A stretch of 64,000 bases of DNA, from contig NZ_NCJH01000009.1 in assembly GCF_002278925.1 (NCBI RefSeq), positions 62,001-126,000 on the forward strand, given 5' to 3'. The stretch is from Polaromonas sp. 39-63-25. Its GTDB lineage: Bacteria > Pseudomonadota > Gammaproteobacteria > Burkholderiales > Burkholderiaceae_C. The notes beneath the pieces are model-generated. The model saw nothing but the letters and a program-made list of their open reading frames with translations. It made no database searches and was not told where the DNA came from. Of the stretch, positions 47,952 through 56,426 are shown piece by piece. A program made the translations under genes and the position numbers. Each line of letters opens with the position of its first letter. The stretch's first letter is position 1.

Positions 47952-48254
47952 ATGATTCTCGAACTCGCCGACATCCGCATCCAGCCCGGCCAGCAGGCTG
48001 CTTTTGACGAAGCCATCCAGCGCGGCCTGCGCACCGTCATCGCCGGCGCCAAAGGCTTTCAGGGTTTCAAGGTCAACAAGGGCATTGAAAGCCCCGAGCG
48101 CTACGTGCTGCAGATTTTCTGGGACACGCTGGAAGACCACACCGTCGGCTTCCGCGAATCCCCGGCTTTTGCAGAGTGGCGCACGATCGTCGGGCCGTTT
48201 TTTGCCGGCCCGCCGGTGGTCGAGCACTTCACGCTGCTGGCCAAATCGGCCTGA
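47952..48254 (+). CDS. Antibiotic biosynthesis monooxygenase (ABM) domain protein
   Basis: 100 residues forming one dimeric ferredoxin-like alpha/beta-barrel unit: MILELADIRIQPGQQAAFDE, GFQGFKVNKGIESPERYVLQ and FWDTLEDHTVGFRESPAFAE. ABM proteins include cofactor-free monooxygenases, heme degraders and catabolic accessory proteins. It is the fourth gene of the Rieske operon, 19 bases after the ferredoxin. A role in handling a labile hydroxylated intermediate is conceivable but unproven. Confidence 0.8.
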   Translation: MILELADIRIQPGQQAAFDEAIQRGLRTVIAGAKGFQGFKVNKGIESPERYVLQIFWDTLEDHTVGFRESPAFAEWRTIVGPFFAGPPVVEHFTLLAKSA

Positions 48255-48281
48255 GGGGCCAGGACCCGGGGCCAGCCAGGC

Positions 48282-48722
48282 TCAGGCCATGTCCTCGTGG
48301 CCGGCGATCAGCTTGCCGAGCAGCGCGCCGAACTGCTTGCGTTCAGCGGCATCGAGCGGCCCGAGCAAGCGCGACTGGACCCGGCTGACGGCCCGTTTCA
48401 TCTGCAGCGCGACTTTTTCGCCGTCCGGCGTGACCCACAGCAGCTTGCGCCGCTTGTCCGACGGATCGGCCTCGCGCCGCACCCAGCCCTTGGCCTCGAG
48501 CCGGCCTATCACCGAACCCGAGGTGGCGGCATCAAAGGCCACCCTGCCCGCCAGCGTGACCTGGTCTTCGCCGGGGTCGTCCATCAGGGCGTTGAGAATC
48601 GCGAACTGCACCGGCGTCACGTCAAAACCGGCCGTTTCGTCCATGAACAGGGCGATCGACAACTGATGGGCGCGCCGGATCTGGTGCCCCGGGGCTTCGC
48701 CGAAGTTAAAGCTTTTTGACAT
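48282..48722 (-). CDS. MarR family transcriptional regulator
   Basis: 146 residues. The winged helix-turn-helix region includes VTPVQFAILNALMDDPGEDQ, GRVAFDAATSGSVIGRLEAK and the wing RREADPSDKRRKLLWVTPDG. It is divergent from the 3-hydroxybenzoate hydroxylase-like gene, and the 14-base perfect palindrome in between is a likely operator. MarR proteins next to gentisate genes commonly respond to hydroxybenzoates. It ends convergent with the ABM gene. Confidence 0.9.
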   Translation of the reverse strand: MSKSFNFGEAPGHQIRRAHQLSIALFMDETAGFDVTPVQFAILNALMDDPGEDQVTLAGRVAFDAATSGSVIGRLEAKGWVRREADPSDKRRKLLWVTPDGEKVALQMKRAVSRVQSRLLGPLDAAERKQFGALLGKLIAGHEDMA

Positions 48723-48766
48723 GGCGCGAGTTTAAACGCTCAGGGTAATCACTGTACGGGTTAATA

Positions 48767-48780
48767 ATAAGTATACTTAT
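48767..48780. promoter_or_regulatory. Candidate MarR operator
   Basis: ATAAGTATACTTAT is a perfect 14-base palindrome in an AT-rich island between the divergent MarR gene and the gentisate operon. Length and symmetry fit a MarR dimer site; TATACTTAT may overlap a -10 element. Confidence 0.65.
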
Positions 48781-48818
48781 CATCTGTCCAACCCTCCCCT
48801 ACAGACACTGGATTGCCC

Positions 48819-50012
48819 GTGACATCTCCCCACCCCATCCTCATCGCCGGCGGCGGCATAGGCGGCCTGGCGACGGCCCTGGTCCTCGCGCGTGACGGCC
48901 ATGCCGTGACGGTTCTGGAACAGGCCGCCAGCTTCGGCGAAATCGGCGCCGGCATCCAGCTCGGTCCGAATATTTTCAAGATGTTTGCCTGGCTTGGCCT
49001 GACCGATGTGGTCAGCAAGGTCTCGTTTTTCCCGCCCGGCCTGGGCATGAACGATGTGCGCACCGGAGAAAAAGTGGTGCGGGTGCCGCTGGGCGACGTT
49101 TCCCGCGCCACCTACGGTTTTCCCTATGGCGTGATTTACCGCGCCGACCTGCATCAGGTGTTTCTCGACGCCTGCCGGGACCTGCCCAACATCACGCTGC
49201 GCACCGACGCCAAGCTCGAGTCCTTCGAGCAGACGGCGGACAGCGTGCGTGTCCGCCTTGCCAACGGAGAAACCCTGCCGGGCGTCGCGCTGATCGGGGC
49301 TGACGGCCTGTGGAGCAAGGTACGCGAAGCGGTGGTCGGCGACGGCAAGCCCCGCGTGTCAGGCCACATTGCCTACCGCGCGGTGCTCAAGCGCGAGGAC
49401 GTCCCCGCCCATTTGTGGAGCGACGACGTGTTGCTCTGGGGCGGCGAAAAAACCCACCTCGTGCACTACCCGCTGCGCCGCGGCGAACTGTTCAACTTGG
49501 TCGCGGTGTTCCACAGCAGCAAGTACGACGAGGGCTGGAACACCTTCGGCGACCCGGCGGAGCTCACGGAACGTTTCCGCGACGCCTGTCCGCAGGTTCG
49601 GGAACTGCTGGGCAAGATCGAGACCTGGAAAATGTGGGTGCTGTGCGACCGCGAGCCGGTGAAGAACTGGACCGACCGGCGCGTGACGCTGCTTGGCGAC
49701 GCGGCCCACCCGATGCTGCAGTACCTGGCCCAGGGTGCGGGGCAGGCGATCGAAGACGCGGTGGTGCTACGCGAAGCCCTGCGCTTTGCGCGCGGCGATG
49801 TGCCGCTGGCGTTCCAGAAATACCAGCAGGCCCGCTACCTGCGCACCGGAAGAGTGCAGTTGACCGCGCGTTTTTATGGCGACATTTACCATGCCGCCGG
49901 CGTGCAACGCGAACTGCGCAACCAGCTGTTTCAAAGTGGCAACGAAAGCGCTGGATTTGCAGGACTGAAGTGGATGTATGACGGAATCGAGCCATCAAAA
50001 CTGTTCCAATAA
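48819..50012 (+). CDS. 3-hydroxybenzoate 6-monooxygenase-like FAD hydroxylase
   Basis: 397 residues from the GTG at 48819 (a TTG two codons earlier is an alternative). ILIAGGGIGGLATALVLARD is the FAD fingerprint, VALIGADGLWSKVREAVVG holds the D-G motif and VTLLGDAAHPMLQYLAQGAG the second FAD motif, with IEDAVVLREAL after it. This pattern is close to 3-hydroxybenzoate 6-hydroxylases and related salicylate hydroxylases. The downstream gentisate dioxygenase supports conversion of 3-hydroxybenzoate, or an analogue, to gentisate with NADH and O2. Confidence 0.85.
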   Translation: MTSPHPILIAGGGIGGLATALVLARDGHAVTVLEQAASFGEIGAGIQLGPNIFKMFAWLGLTDVVSKVSFFPPGLGMNDVRTGEKVVRVPLGDVSRATYGFPYGVIYRADLHQVFLDACRDLPNITLRTDAKLESFEQTADSVRVRLANGETLPGVALIGADGLWSKVREAVVGDGKPRVSGHIAYRAVLKREDVPAHLWSDDVLLWGGEKTHLVHYPLRRGELFNLVAVFHSSKYDEGWNTFGDPAELTERFRDACPQVRELLGKIETWKMWVLCDREPVKNWTDRRVTLLGDAAHPMLQYLAQGAGQAIEDAVVLREALRFARGDVPLAFQKYQQARYLRTGRVQLTARFYGDIYHAAGVQRELRNQLFQSGNESAGFAGLKWMYDGIEPSKLFQ

Positions 50013-50037
50013 CAGGCTTTCATAAATGGAGATTTGC

Positions 50038-51045
50038 ATGAACATTTTCAGATCAGCTACCTTATTGATAGCGGCATTGGCAATACCCATGCTGGCTACA
50101 GCTCAATCTGCGCCCAAGAAGCCGGCAGCCAGGGAGGCGGCGCCTGTCACCACCAACTGGCCAACGCGGCCCGTCAAGCTTCTGGTGGGTTTCCCCGGTG
50201 GCTCCACCCCGGACATGGCCGCGCGTACGCTGGCCGAACCGCTGTCGCGCGCACTGGGCCAACCAGTCATCGTGGAAAACCGTCCCGGCGCCTCGGGCAA
50301 CATTGCCGCTGACCTGGCTGCCAAAGCCACCGACGACCACACCCTGGCGGTAGTGATCAACGGCAACCTGACGTCGGCCAAGATGCTGTATTCCAGGCTG
50401 CCCTATGACCCGGCCAAGGACTTCACCCCCATCTCGCTGCTGACCACCGCGCCGCTGGTACTGGTGGCACCGGTGAACCAGCCGTCCGGCAACGACTTCT
50501 TCCTGGCCGCCCGCAACGGCGGTGACAAATGGAACTATGGCTCGGTCGGCAACGGTTCGGTCGGCCATCTGGGCATGGAACTGCTCAAGACCAAGGCTGG
50601 CAACCTGGCTGCCGTGCATGTTCCCTACCAGGGCAACCCGCAGGTGATCACCGCGCTGCTCGGTGGCCAGATCCAGATGGCGCTGGTGCCGCCCGGCATC
50701 GCGCTGCCGCAGGTCAAAGCCGGCAAACTCAAGGCCATCGGACTGACCAGCGGCCGCAGTGCGCTGGCAAGCGAAATCCCCTCCCTGTCCGAGGCCGACG
50801 TGCGCAACCTCAACCTTGAAGTCTGGACCGCGCTGGTCGGCCCGGCCAGGCTGTCAAAGGCCGCACAGACGCGGCTGGCGCAGGAAGTGCCCCGCATCAT
50901 TCGCGACAATGAAACACGCCAGAAGCTGTTCAACCAGGGCTGGCAGGCGGTGGGAACCTCGCCTGAAGGCCTGAGCAGCCGCATCCGCAGTGAAACCGCC
51001 ATCATGGGCGGCATCATCAGCATGCGCGGGATCAAGATTGAATGA
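50038..51045 (+). CDS. Bug/TctC family tripartite tricarboxylate transporter binding protein
   Basis: 335 residues from the ATG at 50038, with GGAG 7 bases upstream. The hydrophobic leader LLIAALAIPMLATAQSA is a signal peptide. PVKLLVGFPGGSTPDMAART, VENRPGASGNIAADLAAKAT and WNYGSVGNGSVGHLGMELLK are Bug landmarks. It is a periplasmic receptor, probably for an aromatic acid given its place between the hydroxylase and gentisate genes. No TctAB genes are present. A repeat-like core lies within the leader codons. Confidence 0.88.
   Translation: MNIFRSATLLIAALAIPMLATAQSAPKKPAAREAAPVTTNWPTRPVKLLVGFPGGSTPDMAARTLAEPLSRALGQPVIVENRPGASGNIAADLAAKATDDHTLAVVINGNLTSAKMLYSRLPYDPAKDFTPISLLTTAPLVLVAPVNQPSGNDFFLAARNGGDKWNYGSVGNGSVGHLGMELLKTKAGNLAAVHVPYQGNPQVITALLGGQIQMALVPPGIALPQVKAGKLKAIGLTSGRSALASEIPSLSEADVRNLNLEVWTALVGPARLSKAAQTRLAQEVPRIIRDNETRQKLFNQGWQAVGTSPEGLSSRIRSETAIMGGIISMRGIKIE
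50054..50073. repeat. GCTA-ATAGC core in a signal peptide coding region
   Basis: CAGCTACCTTATTGATAGCG resembles the repeat core without the tail and encodes part of the Bug signal peptide (ATLLIAAL). Possibly a decayed copy. Confidence 0.35.
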
Positions 51046-51047
51046 GC

Positions 51048-51152
51048 CACCACGGTTGCTCACTGCGAGCCTGCGGCGGCTCCCTGCCCCTTGCACTGGG
51101 AAAGGGGCCGCTGCGCCTGCGGGCCGGCGAAGCCGGACCCGCGGCCCCGGCT
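51048..51152. repeat. GC-rich dispersed repeat, copy 3
   Basis: CCACCACGGTTGCTCACTGC, then CTCCCTGCCCCTT, AAAGGGGCCGCTGCGCCTGC and GGCGAAGCCGGACCCGCGGC. This is the longest of the three copies and fills most of the gap between the Bug gene and the FAD oxidoreductase. Confidence 0.7.
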
Positions 51153-51210
51153 TGGATGGAGAGCACCCGCGGTCGCTCATTGCGCGTCGCTATCTCCCTA
51201 TCAGGTCATC

Positions 51211-52575
51211 ATGCCCGCTTCGCCCAATATGAACACCGTTAACGAGCCGGCACGTACGCTGCCGGTGTACGGCGAATTCGATGTCGTCGTGATCGGCGGC
51301 GGGCCGGCCGGCCTGGCGGCCAGCGTCAGTGCCGCGAAACATGGGGCACGCACACTGCTGGTCGAGCGTTACGGTTTTCTCGGCGGCATGGGAACAGCCG
51401 GCGGCGTCACCAATTTTGCAGGGCTGTATGGCCGCAAAAACGGCGAGATGCGGCAGGTCGTGCACGGCGTGGTGGACGACCTGCTGGCACGCCTGGACGC
51501 GCTCGGCGGACTGAACCAGCCGCAGGACGGCATGGCCGGCCGCATCCGTGTGCGCTCCTACGATGTCTCGGCCTACAAGTGCGCGGCCGACCAGATGCTG
51601 GTGGCCAGCGGTGTGCAGCTCCTGTTTCACGCGTGGGCGGCCGCAGTCCTGATGGACGGCCAAACCATCACGGCCCTGGTGGTCGAAACCAAATCCGGCC
51701 GACAGGCGATCCGGGCGCGCCGCTTCATCGATTGCTCAGGGGATGCCGATGTGGCGCACTTTGCGGGCGTGCCTTTCGAACTCGGCGACGGCCACGGCAG
51801 CGCCCTGTTTCCTTCCACCATGTTTCGTGTCGGCCACGTCGACGCCCCACGCGCTCTGGCTGCGGTAGGCGAGTTCAGTGCCATCAACAAGCTCATGGAC
51901 GAGAGCCAGTTGCGCGAGCCCGGGCGTTATCACTTTCCGCGCAAAGGCGCGATCCTGCGTCCCAACAAGAATCCCGCAGAATGGCGCGCCAATGTCACGC
52001 AGATCCGCAACGCGGCCGGCAATGCGATGGATGCCACCGACGCGCGCCAGCTCAGCGAGGGCGAACTCGAAGGGCGGCGGCAGATCACCGAATATTTCCG
52101 CTTTCTCAAAAACGAGGTACCCGGGTTTGCAGACTCGGCCATCATCGACATCGCGCCCCAGGTCGGCATCCGCGAGACGCGCCGCATCTGCGGGGCTTAT
52201 ATGCTGACCGGCGAGGACATCCTGTCCTCTGCACGTTTTGCCGACGTGATCGGCATCAACGCCTGGCCCATGGAAATGCATGTGGACGGCGCCATCAGCT
52301 GGGGCTTTCCGCGCGACGAAAACCGGGCCTACAACGACCTGCCCTGGCGCATGCTGGTCACGCGCGAGGTGGACAACCTGCTGGTCGCCGGCCGCTGTGC
52401 GTCCATGGCCCACGAAGGCCAGTCGGCAGCGCGCGCCAGCGGTGGCTGTTTTGTGATGGGCCAGGCGGCCGGCACCGCCGCCGCACAGCTGGCTGATGGG
52501 GCGGCCTTTGCCGCCACCGATGTCGCCCGCCTGCAGCAGGTGCTGCTGGACGACGGTGTTTATTTTGACCGCTGA
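51211..52575 (+). CDS. FAD-dependent oxidoreductase (FAD_oxidored family)
   Basis: 454 residues from the ATG at 51211, preceded by AGGTC; ATG at 51229 is an alternative. FDVVVIGGGPAGLAASVSAA begins the FAD domain. RYGFLGGMGTAGGVTNFAGL, RFIDCSGDADVAHFAGVPFE, PQVGIRETRRICGAYMLTGE and NLLVAGRCASMAHEGQSAAR are typical of the PF12831-type family, whose members are mostly uncharacterised. It is not a standard gentisate-pathway enzyme, so it may process the peripheral substrate of this cluster. It lies 31 bases upstream of the gentisate dioxygenase. Confidence 0.82.
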   Translation: MPASPNMNTVNEPARTLPVYGEFDVVVIGGGPAGLAASVSAAKHGARTLLVERYGFLGGMGTAGGVTNFAGLYGRKNGEMRQVVHGVVDDLLARLDALGGLNQPQDGMAGRIRVRSYDVSAYKCAADQMLVASGVQLLFHAWAAAVLMDGQTITALVVETKSGRQAIRARRFIDCSGDADVAHFAGVPFELGDGHGSALFPSTMFRVGHVDAPRALAAVGEFSAINKLMDESQLREPGRYHFPRKGAILRPNKNPAEWRANVTQIRNAAGNAMDATDARQLSEGELEGRRQITEYFRFLKNEVPGFADSAIIDIAPQVGIRETRRICGAYMLTGEDILSSARFADVIGINAWPMEMHVDGAISWGFPRDENRAYNDLPWRMLVTREVDNLLVAGRCASMAHEGQSAARASGGCFVMGQAAGTAAAQLADGAAFAATDVARLQQVLLDDGVYFDR

Positions 52576-52606
52576 AACCGCTGAAACCGGGAAATGGAAG
52601 CAGACC

Positions 52607-53674
52607 ATGGACATGACGCCCCCCGCCGGCAATACACGCCAGACCTTTTATGAGGCGATACGCGCACAGAACATGACTCCCCTCTGGGAGGTGCTGCATG
52701 CGCTGGTGCCCCAGCAGCCGGCCACGCCCTGCGTGCCGGCCTTCTGGGCCTGGGACAAGGTCCATCCCTGGCTGATGCAGTCCGGCCAACTGATCACCGC
52801 CGAAGAAGCCGTGCGCCGCGTGCTGATCCTGGAAAACCCCGCGCTGCCGGGCCAGTCGTGCATCACGCAGTCGCTGTATGCCGGCTTGCAGCTGATCCTG
52901 CCCGGCGAAATTGCGCCCAGCCACCGCCATACCCAGAGTGCGCTGCGTTTTGTCGTGGAAGGACGCGGCGCCTACACCGCGGTGGACGGCGAACGCACCA
53001 CCATGGCGCCCGGTGACTTCATCATCACACCCAGCTGGACCTGGCACGACCATGGCAACCAGTGTGCGCTGGAGGGCGGCGAGCCGGTGGTCTGGCTCGA
53101 TGGCCTGGACATTCCCATGCTGCGTTTTTTCGACGCCGGCTTTGCCGAGAACCATACCGAGCGCGTGCAGACGGTCACCCGGGCCGAAGGCACCAGTTAC
53201 CAGCGTTACGGCGCCAACATGCTGCCGGTGCATTACGACGCCCCGTTCGGCCAGACTTCGCCGATCTTCAGCTATCCTTATGAACGTACGCGCGAGGCAC
53301 TGCACACGCTGGAACAACAGGCACCGATTGATGCCTGGGACGGCGTGAAGCTGCGTTACGTGAACCCGGCGACCGGCGGCTCACCGATGCCGACCATGGG
53401 CACCTTCATGCAGCGCCTGCCGGCCGGTTTTTCCGGCCTGCCCTGGCGGCAAACCGACGGCGCGGTGTTCAGCGTTGTCGAAGGCCAGGGCTCGGTGCTG
53501 ATTGGCCCTGCCGGCCAGGAGCAGTCCTTTGAGTTCGGTCCGCGCGACCATTTCGTGATCCCGTCGTGGCACACCGCCCGGCTGCGCTCGGCGCAGGGCT
53601 GTGTGTTGTTCAGTTTTTCAGACCGCCCGGTGCATCAGGCACTGGGCATACACAGAGAAGAGAGGTTGTCATGA
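52607..53674 (+). CDS. Gentisate 1,2-dioxygenase
   Basis: 355 residues from the ATG at 52607, a bicupin. The first cupin holds iron ligands His106 and His108 (APSHRHTQSALRFVVEGRGA) and a third histidine in TPSWTWHDHGN (about 147-149). The second cupin is GAVFSVVEGQGSVLIG with FVIPSWHTARLRS. It opens the gentisate ring between C1 and C2 to give maleylpyruvate. WTWHDHGN is typical of this family and close to 1-hydroxy-2-naphthoate and salicylate dioxygenases, so the exact ring substrate is not certain. The stop overlaps the next gene (ATGA). Confidence 0.9.
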   Translation: MDMTPPAGNTRQTFYEAIRAQNMTPLWEVLHALVPQQPATPCVPAFWAWDKVHPWLMQSGQLITAEEAVRRVLILENPALPGQSCITQSLYAGLQLILPGEIAPSHRHTQSALRFVVEGRGAYTAVDGERTTMAPGDFIITPSWTWHDHGNQCALEGGEPVVWLDGLDIPMLRFFDAGFAENHTERVQTVTRAEGTSYQRYGANMLPVHYDAPFGQTSPIFSYPYERTREALHTLEQQAPIDAWDGVKLRYVNPATGGSPMPTMGTFMQRLPAGFSGLPWRQTDGAVFSVVEGQGSVLIGPAGQEQSFEFGPRDHFVIPSWHTARLRSAQGCVLFSFSDRPVHQALGIHREERLS

Positions 53675-54366
53675 GCTTTGTATTTACCCCGCCACCGGTA
53701 GTGTCCGTCCCCGTCGTCGGCACCACCGAACGCTTTCCGGTACATCGCATCTATTGCGTGGGCCGCAACTACGAAGAGCATGCCAAGGAAATGGGGTTTA
53801 CCGGCCGTGAGCCGCCGTTTTTCTTCCTGAAGCCTGCCGACGCGGTGGTGGCGGTGGAAGCCGGCCAGACCGGCACCATTCCCTACCCCAGCCTGACCAG
53901 CAACCTGCACCATGAGATCGAACTCGTGGTGGCCATCGGCACGGGCGGCAAGAACATCAAGGCCGCCGATGCGCACAAGCACATCTTCGGTTATGCCGTG
54001 GGCCTGGACATGACACGCCGCGACCTGCAGGGCGAAATGAAGAAGCAGGGGCGCCCCTGGTGCATCGGCAAGGCCTATGACCATTCCGCACCGATCGGAC
54101 CGATCACGCCGGCCGCCCAGGCCGGCGACGTCGCCCATGCCGAGCTGTACGTGCAGGTGGGCGGCAAGGACCGCCAGCGCAGCAATGTGTCCAAGCTCAT
54201 CTGGAACATTGCCGAGACCATTGAACACCTGTCCGCCGCCTGGGAGCTGCAGCCCGGTGACCTGATCTACACGGGAACGCCCGAGGGTGTGGCGGCCGTG
54301 GTGCCGGGCGACACCATGGTCGGCGAAGTCAAGGGGCTGGGCACATTGACCGTCAAGGTGGCCTGA
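53671..54366 (+). CDS. Fumarylpyruvate hydrolase (FAH family)
   Basis: 231 residues. Metal ligands Glu82 and Glu84 (HHEIELVVAIG) and Asp113 (VGLDMTRRDLQG) are in place, together with VGRNYEEHAKEMG, FFLKPADAVV and YTGTPEGVAAVVPGD. The size and DMTRRDLQ block match NagK-like fumarylpyruvate hydrolases, which release fumarate and pyruvate. The start overlaps the gentisate dioxygenase stop by four bases. If it acts directly on maleylpyruvate, no isomerase would be needed; that cannot be decided from sequence. Confidence 0.88.
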   Translation: MSFVFTPPPVVSVPVVGTTERFPVHRIYCVGRNYEEHAKEMGFTGREPPFFFLKPADAVVAVEAGQTGTIPYPSLTSNLHHEIELVVAIGTGGKNIKAADAHKHIFGYAVGLDMTRRDLQGEMKKQGRPWCIGKAYDHSAPIGPITPAAQAGDVAHAELYVQVGGKDRQRSNVSKLIWNIAETIEHLSAAWELQPGDLIYTGTPEGVAAVVPGDTMVGEVKGLGTLTVKVA

Positions 54367-54548
54367 TACCGCTCCGGGCGCTTGCGCGCTTTTCGCGCAA
54401 GCGCTCCGATCATCGCGCAAATACCCGGCGCCTTGGGGGTATCCCGCCTGACCCCTCGGTCCGGTGCCCCGGATAATCTTCACCATGAGGCGCCGGCCTT
54501 CCGGTGCGCCTTCCGTCCCCACCCGCCCGATCCCTGGGAGATCCCCGT

Positions 54549-55031
54549 TTGAAAATCCTGCAGAACCTTGCAAAGCTTTGCGCCATCCTGGCGGGCCTGT
54601 TGCTGACCGGCATCACCCTGATGACCTGCATCAGCCTGATAGGCCGCAACACCACCGGCGCCACGCTGGTCGGCGATTTCGAGCTGACCGGCGTCGCCAC
54701 CGGGGCCGCCATTGCTCTCTTCATGCCTTACTGCCAGCTCCAGCGCGGCAACATCATCGTGGACTTCTTCACCACCGGGCTCAGCCACGAAACCAACGCC
54801 AGGCTGGACCGCCTCGGCGCCTTGTTGCTGGCCCTGGTCTTCGCAGTGCTGGCCTGGCGCACCACACTCGGCGGCCTGAACTCCTACGAGACCCATTCCG
54901 AGACGCAGATCCTGGGTTTTCCGGTGTGGACCGTCTATGTGGCCATGGTGCCGGCTTTTGTCCTGACCTCGGTGATCGGGCTCTACCAGAGCGTCTTCGG
55001 CCTCGGTGGTGATGTGGGAGCGCACGCATGA
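54549..55031 (+). CDS. TRAP transporter small permease (DctQ)
   Basis: 160 residues from a TTG at 54549, with GGGAG 9 bases upstream; an in-frame GTG at 54504 would add 15 proline-rich residues. Four membrane helices and the segment WRTTLGGLNSYETHSETQIL with FPVWTVYVAMVPAFVLTSV are DctQ-like. It pairs with the large DctM permease and overlaps its start by four bases. It belongs to a TRAP importer placed after the gentisate genes. Confidence 0.87.
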   Translation: MKILQNLAKLCAILAGLLLTGITLMTCISLIGRNTTGATLVGDFELTGVATGAAIALFMPYCQLQRGNIIVDFFTTGLSHETNARLDRLGALLLALVFAVLAWRTTLGGLNSYETHSETQILGFPVWTVYVAMVPAFVLTSVIGLYQSVFGLGGDVGAHA

Positions 55032-56347
55032 ACGCCATCACGCTGACTCTCCTCATCTTCGGCATCATGTTGGGCCTGATGGCGTTGCGGGTCCCGATTT
55101 CGATCGCCATGTTTGCCGCAGGCGGCATCGGCTACGTGATGCAAACCGGCTGGGCGCCTTTCTCGAGCTTTCTCAATACCCAGGCCTTTGCCCGCTTTGC
55201 CAGTTACGACCTGTCGGTGATTCCGCTGTTCATCCTGATGGGCCATTTCGCGACCCAGGGCGGCATCAGCAAGGCGCTGTTCCAGTTTGCCGCCAGCATC
55301 ATGCGTCACTTCAAAGGCGGGCTGGCCATGGCCTCGGTGCTGGCGAGCGCGGCCTTTGGCGCCATCTGTGGCTCCTCGGTAGCCACCGCGGCCACCATCA
55401 CCAGCGTGGCTCTGCCCGAGATGAAACGCCACGGTTATTCGGGGCGCCTGTCCACGGCAACCCTGGCCGCCGGCGGGACACTGGGCATCCTGATTCCGCC
55501 CTCGGTCCCGCTGGTGATCTACGCCATCCTGACGGAGCAGAACATTGCCAAGCTGTTTGCAGCAGCCATGGTGCCGGGCCTGATTGCCATGCTGGGCTAC
55601 ATCACCGCCATCGCCATCTATGTGCGCCTGGTCCCGGGCCAGGCGCCGGATGTGGATGCCGACAGCGAAGGGATCTCTCTGCGCGCTGCATTGGCCGTCT
55701 TCCCCATCATCGTCATTTTCCTGCTGGTGTTCGGGGGTATTTATGGCGGCTACTTCACACCGACCGAAGGCGCAGCGGTCGGCGCGGCAGCCACCTTCGT
55801 CGCGGCACTGTTCAAGCGGGAACTGACCTGGGCCAAGTTCCTCCGCTGCTTTTATGCCACGGCGGAGAGTTCGGCCATGATTTTCCTGATTTTCATAGGC
55901 GCCGACCTCATGAACTCGGCGCTCGCGCTGACCCAGGTGCCCAACCAGCTGGCTGAAGTGGTCGGCAGCTGGGGCCTGCAGCCGCTGATGGTGGTCACCG
56001 CCATCCTGCTGTTTTACGTGGTGCTGGGCGCTGTCATGGACGAGCTGTCCATGCTGCTGCTGACCATTCCGATCTTCTTCCCCATGGTCATGGCGCTCGA
56101 TTTCGGCATGCCCAGGGAGTCCGTCGCCATCTGGTTCGGCATCATGGTGCTGATGACCGTCGGTTTTGGACTGCTCGCGCCGCCGGTGGGCCTGAACGTC
56201 TACGTTGTCAACAGCATGGCCAAGGACGTGCCCATCAGCGAGAGTTACCGCGGCGTCGTGCCCTTCCTGATCAGCGATGCCCTGCGCACCGCGTTGCTGC
56301 TGTTCTTCCCCGGCATCTCGCTGTGGCTTGTAAAGTACATCAGCTAG
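55028..56347 (+). CDS. TRAP transporter large permease (DctM)
   Basis: 439 residues with about twelve hydrophobic helices. RVPISIAMFAAGGIGYVMQT, SVIPLFILMGHFATQGGISK, GAICGSSVATAATITSVALP and GGTLGILIPPSVPLVIYAIL are DctM landmarks. It is the sodium-coupled membrane component of a TRAP importer for an organic acid, probably an aromatic carboxylate in this context. Order dctQ-dctM-dctP, all on the plus strand. Confidence 0.93.
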   Translation: MNAITLTLLIFGIMLGLMALRVPISIAMFAAGGIGYVMQTGWAPFSSFLNTQAFARFASYDLSVIPLFILMGHFATQGGISKALFQFAASIMRHFKGGLAMASVLASAAFGAICGSSVATAATITSVALPEMKRHGYSGRLSTATLAAGGTLGILIPPSVPLVIYAILTEQNIAKLFAAAMVPGLIAMLGYITAIAIYVRLVPGQAPDVDADSEGISLRAALAVFPIIVIFLLVFGGIYGGYFTPTEGAAVGAAATFVAALFKRELTWAKFLRCFYATAESSAMIFLIFIGADLMNSALALTQVPNQLAEVVGSWGLQPLMVVTAILLFYVVLGAVMDELSMLLLTIPIFFPMVMALDFGMPRESVAIWFGIMVLMTVGFGLLAPPVGLNVYVVNSMAKDVPISESYRGVVPFLISDALRTALLLFFPGISLWLVKYIS

Positions 56348-56426
56348 CGGCCCCATCAGGGCAATCACGGGTTCACAAACGCTTCTTCCTGCCTTAATTT
56401 ACAACCAACCTTACCGGAGACAACAC

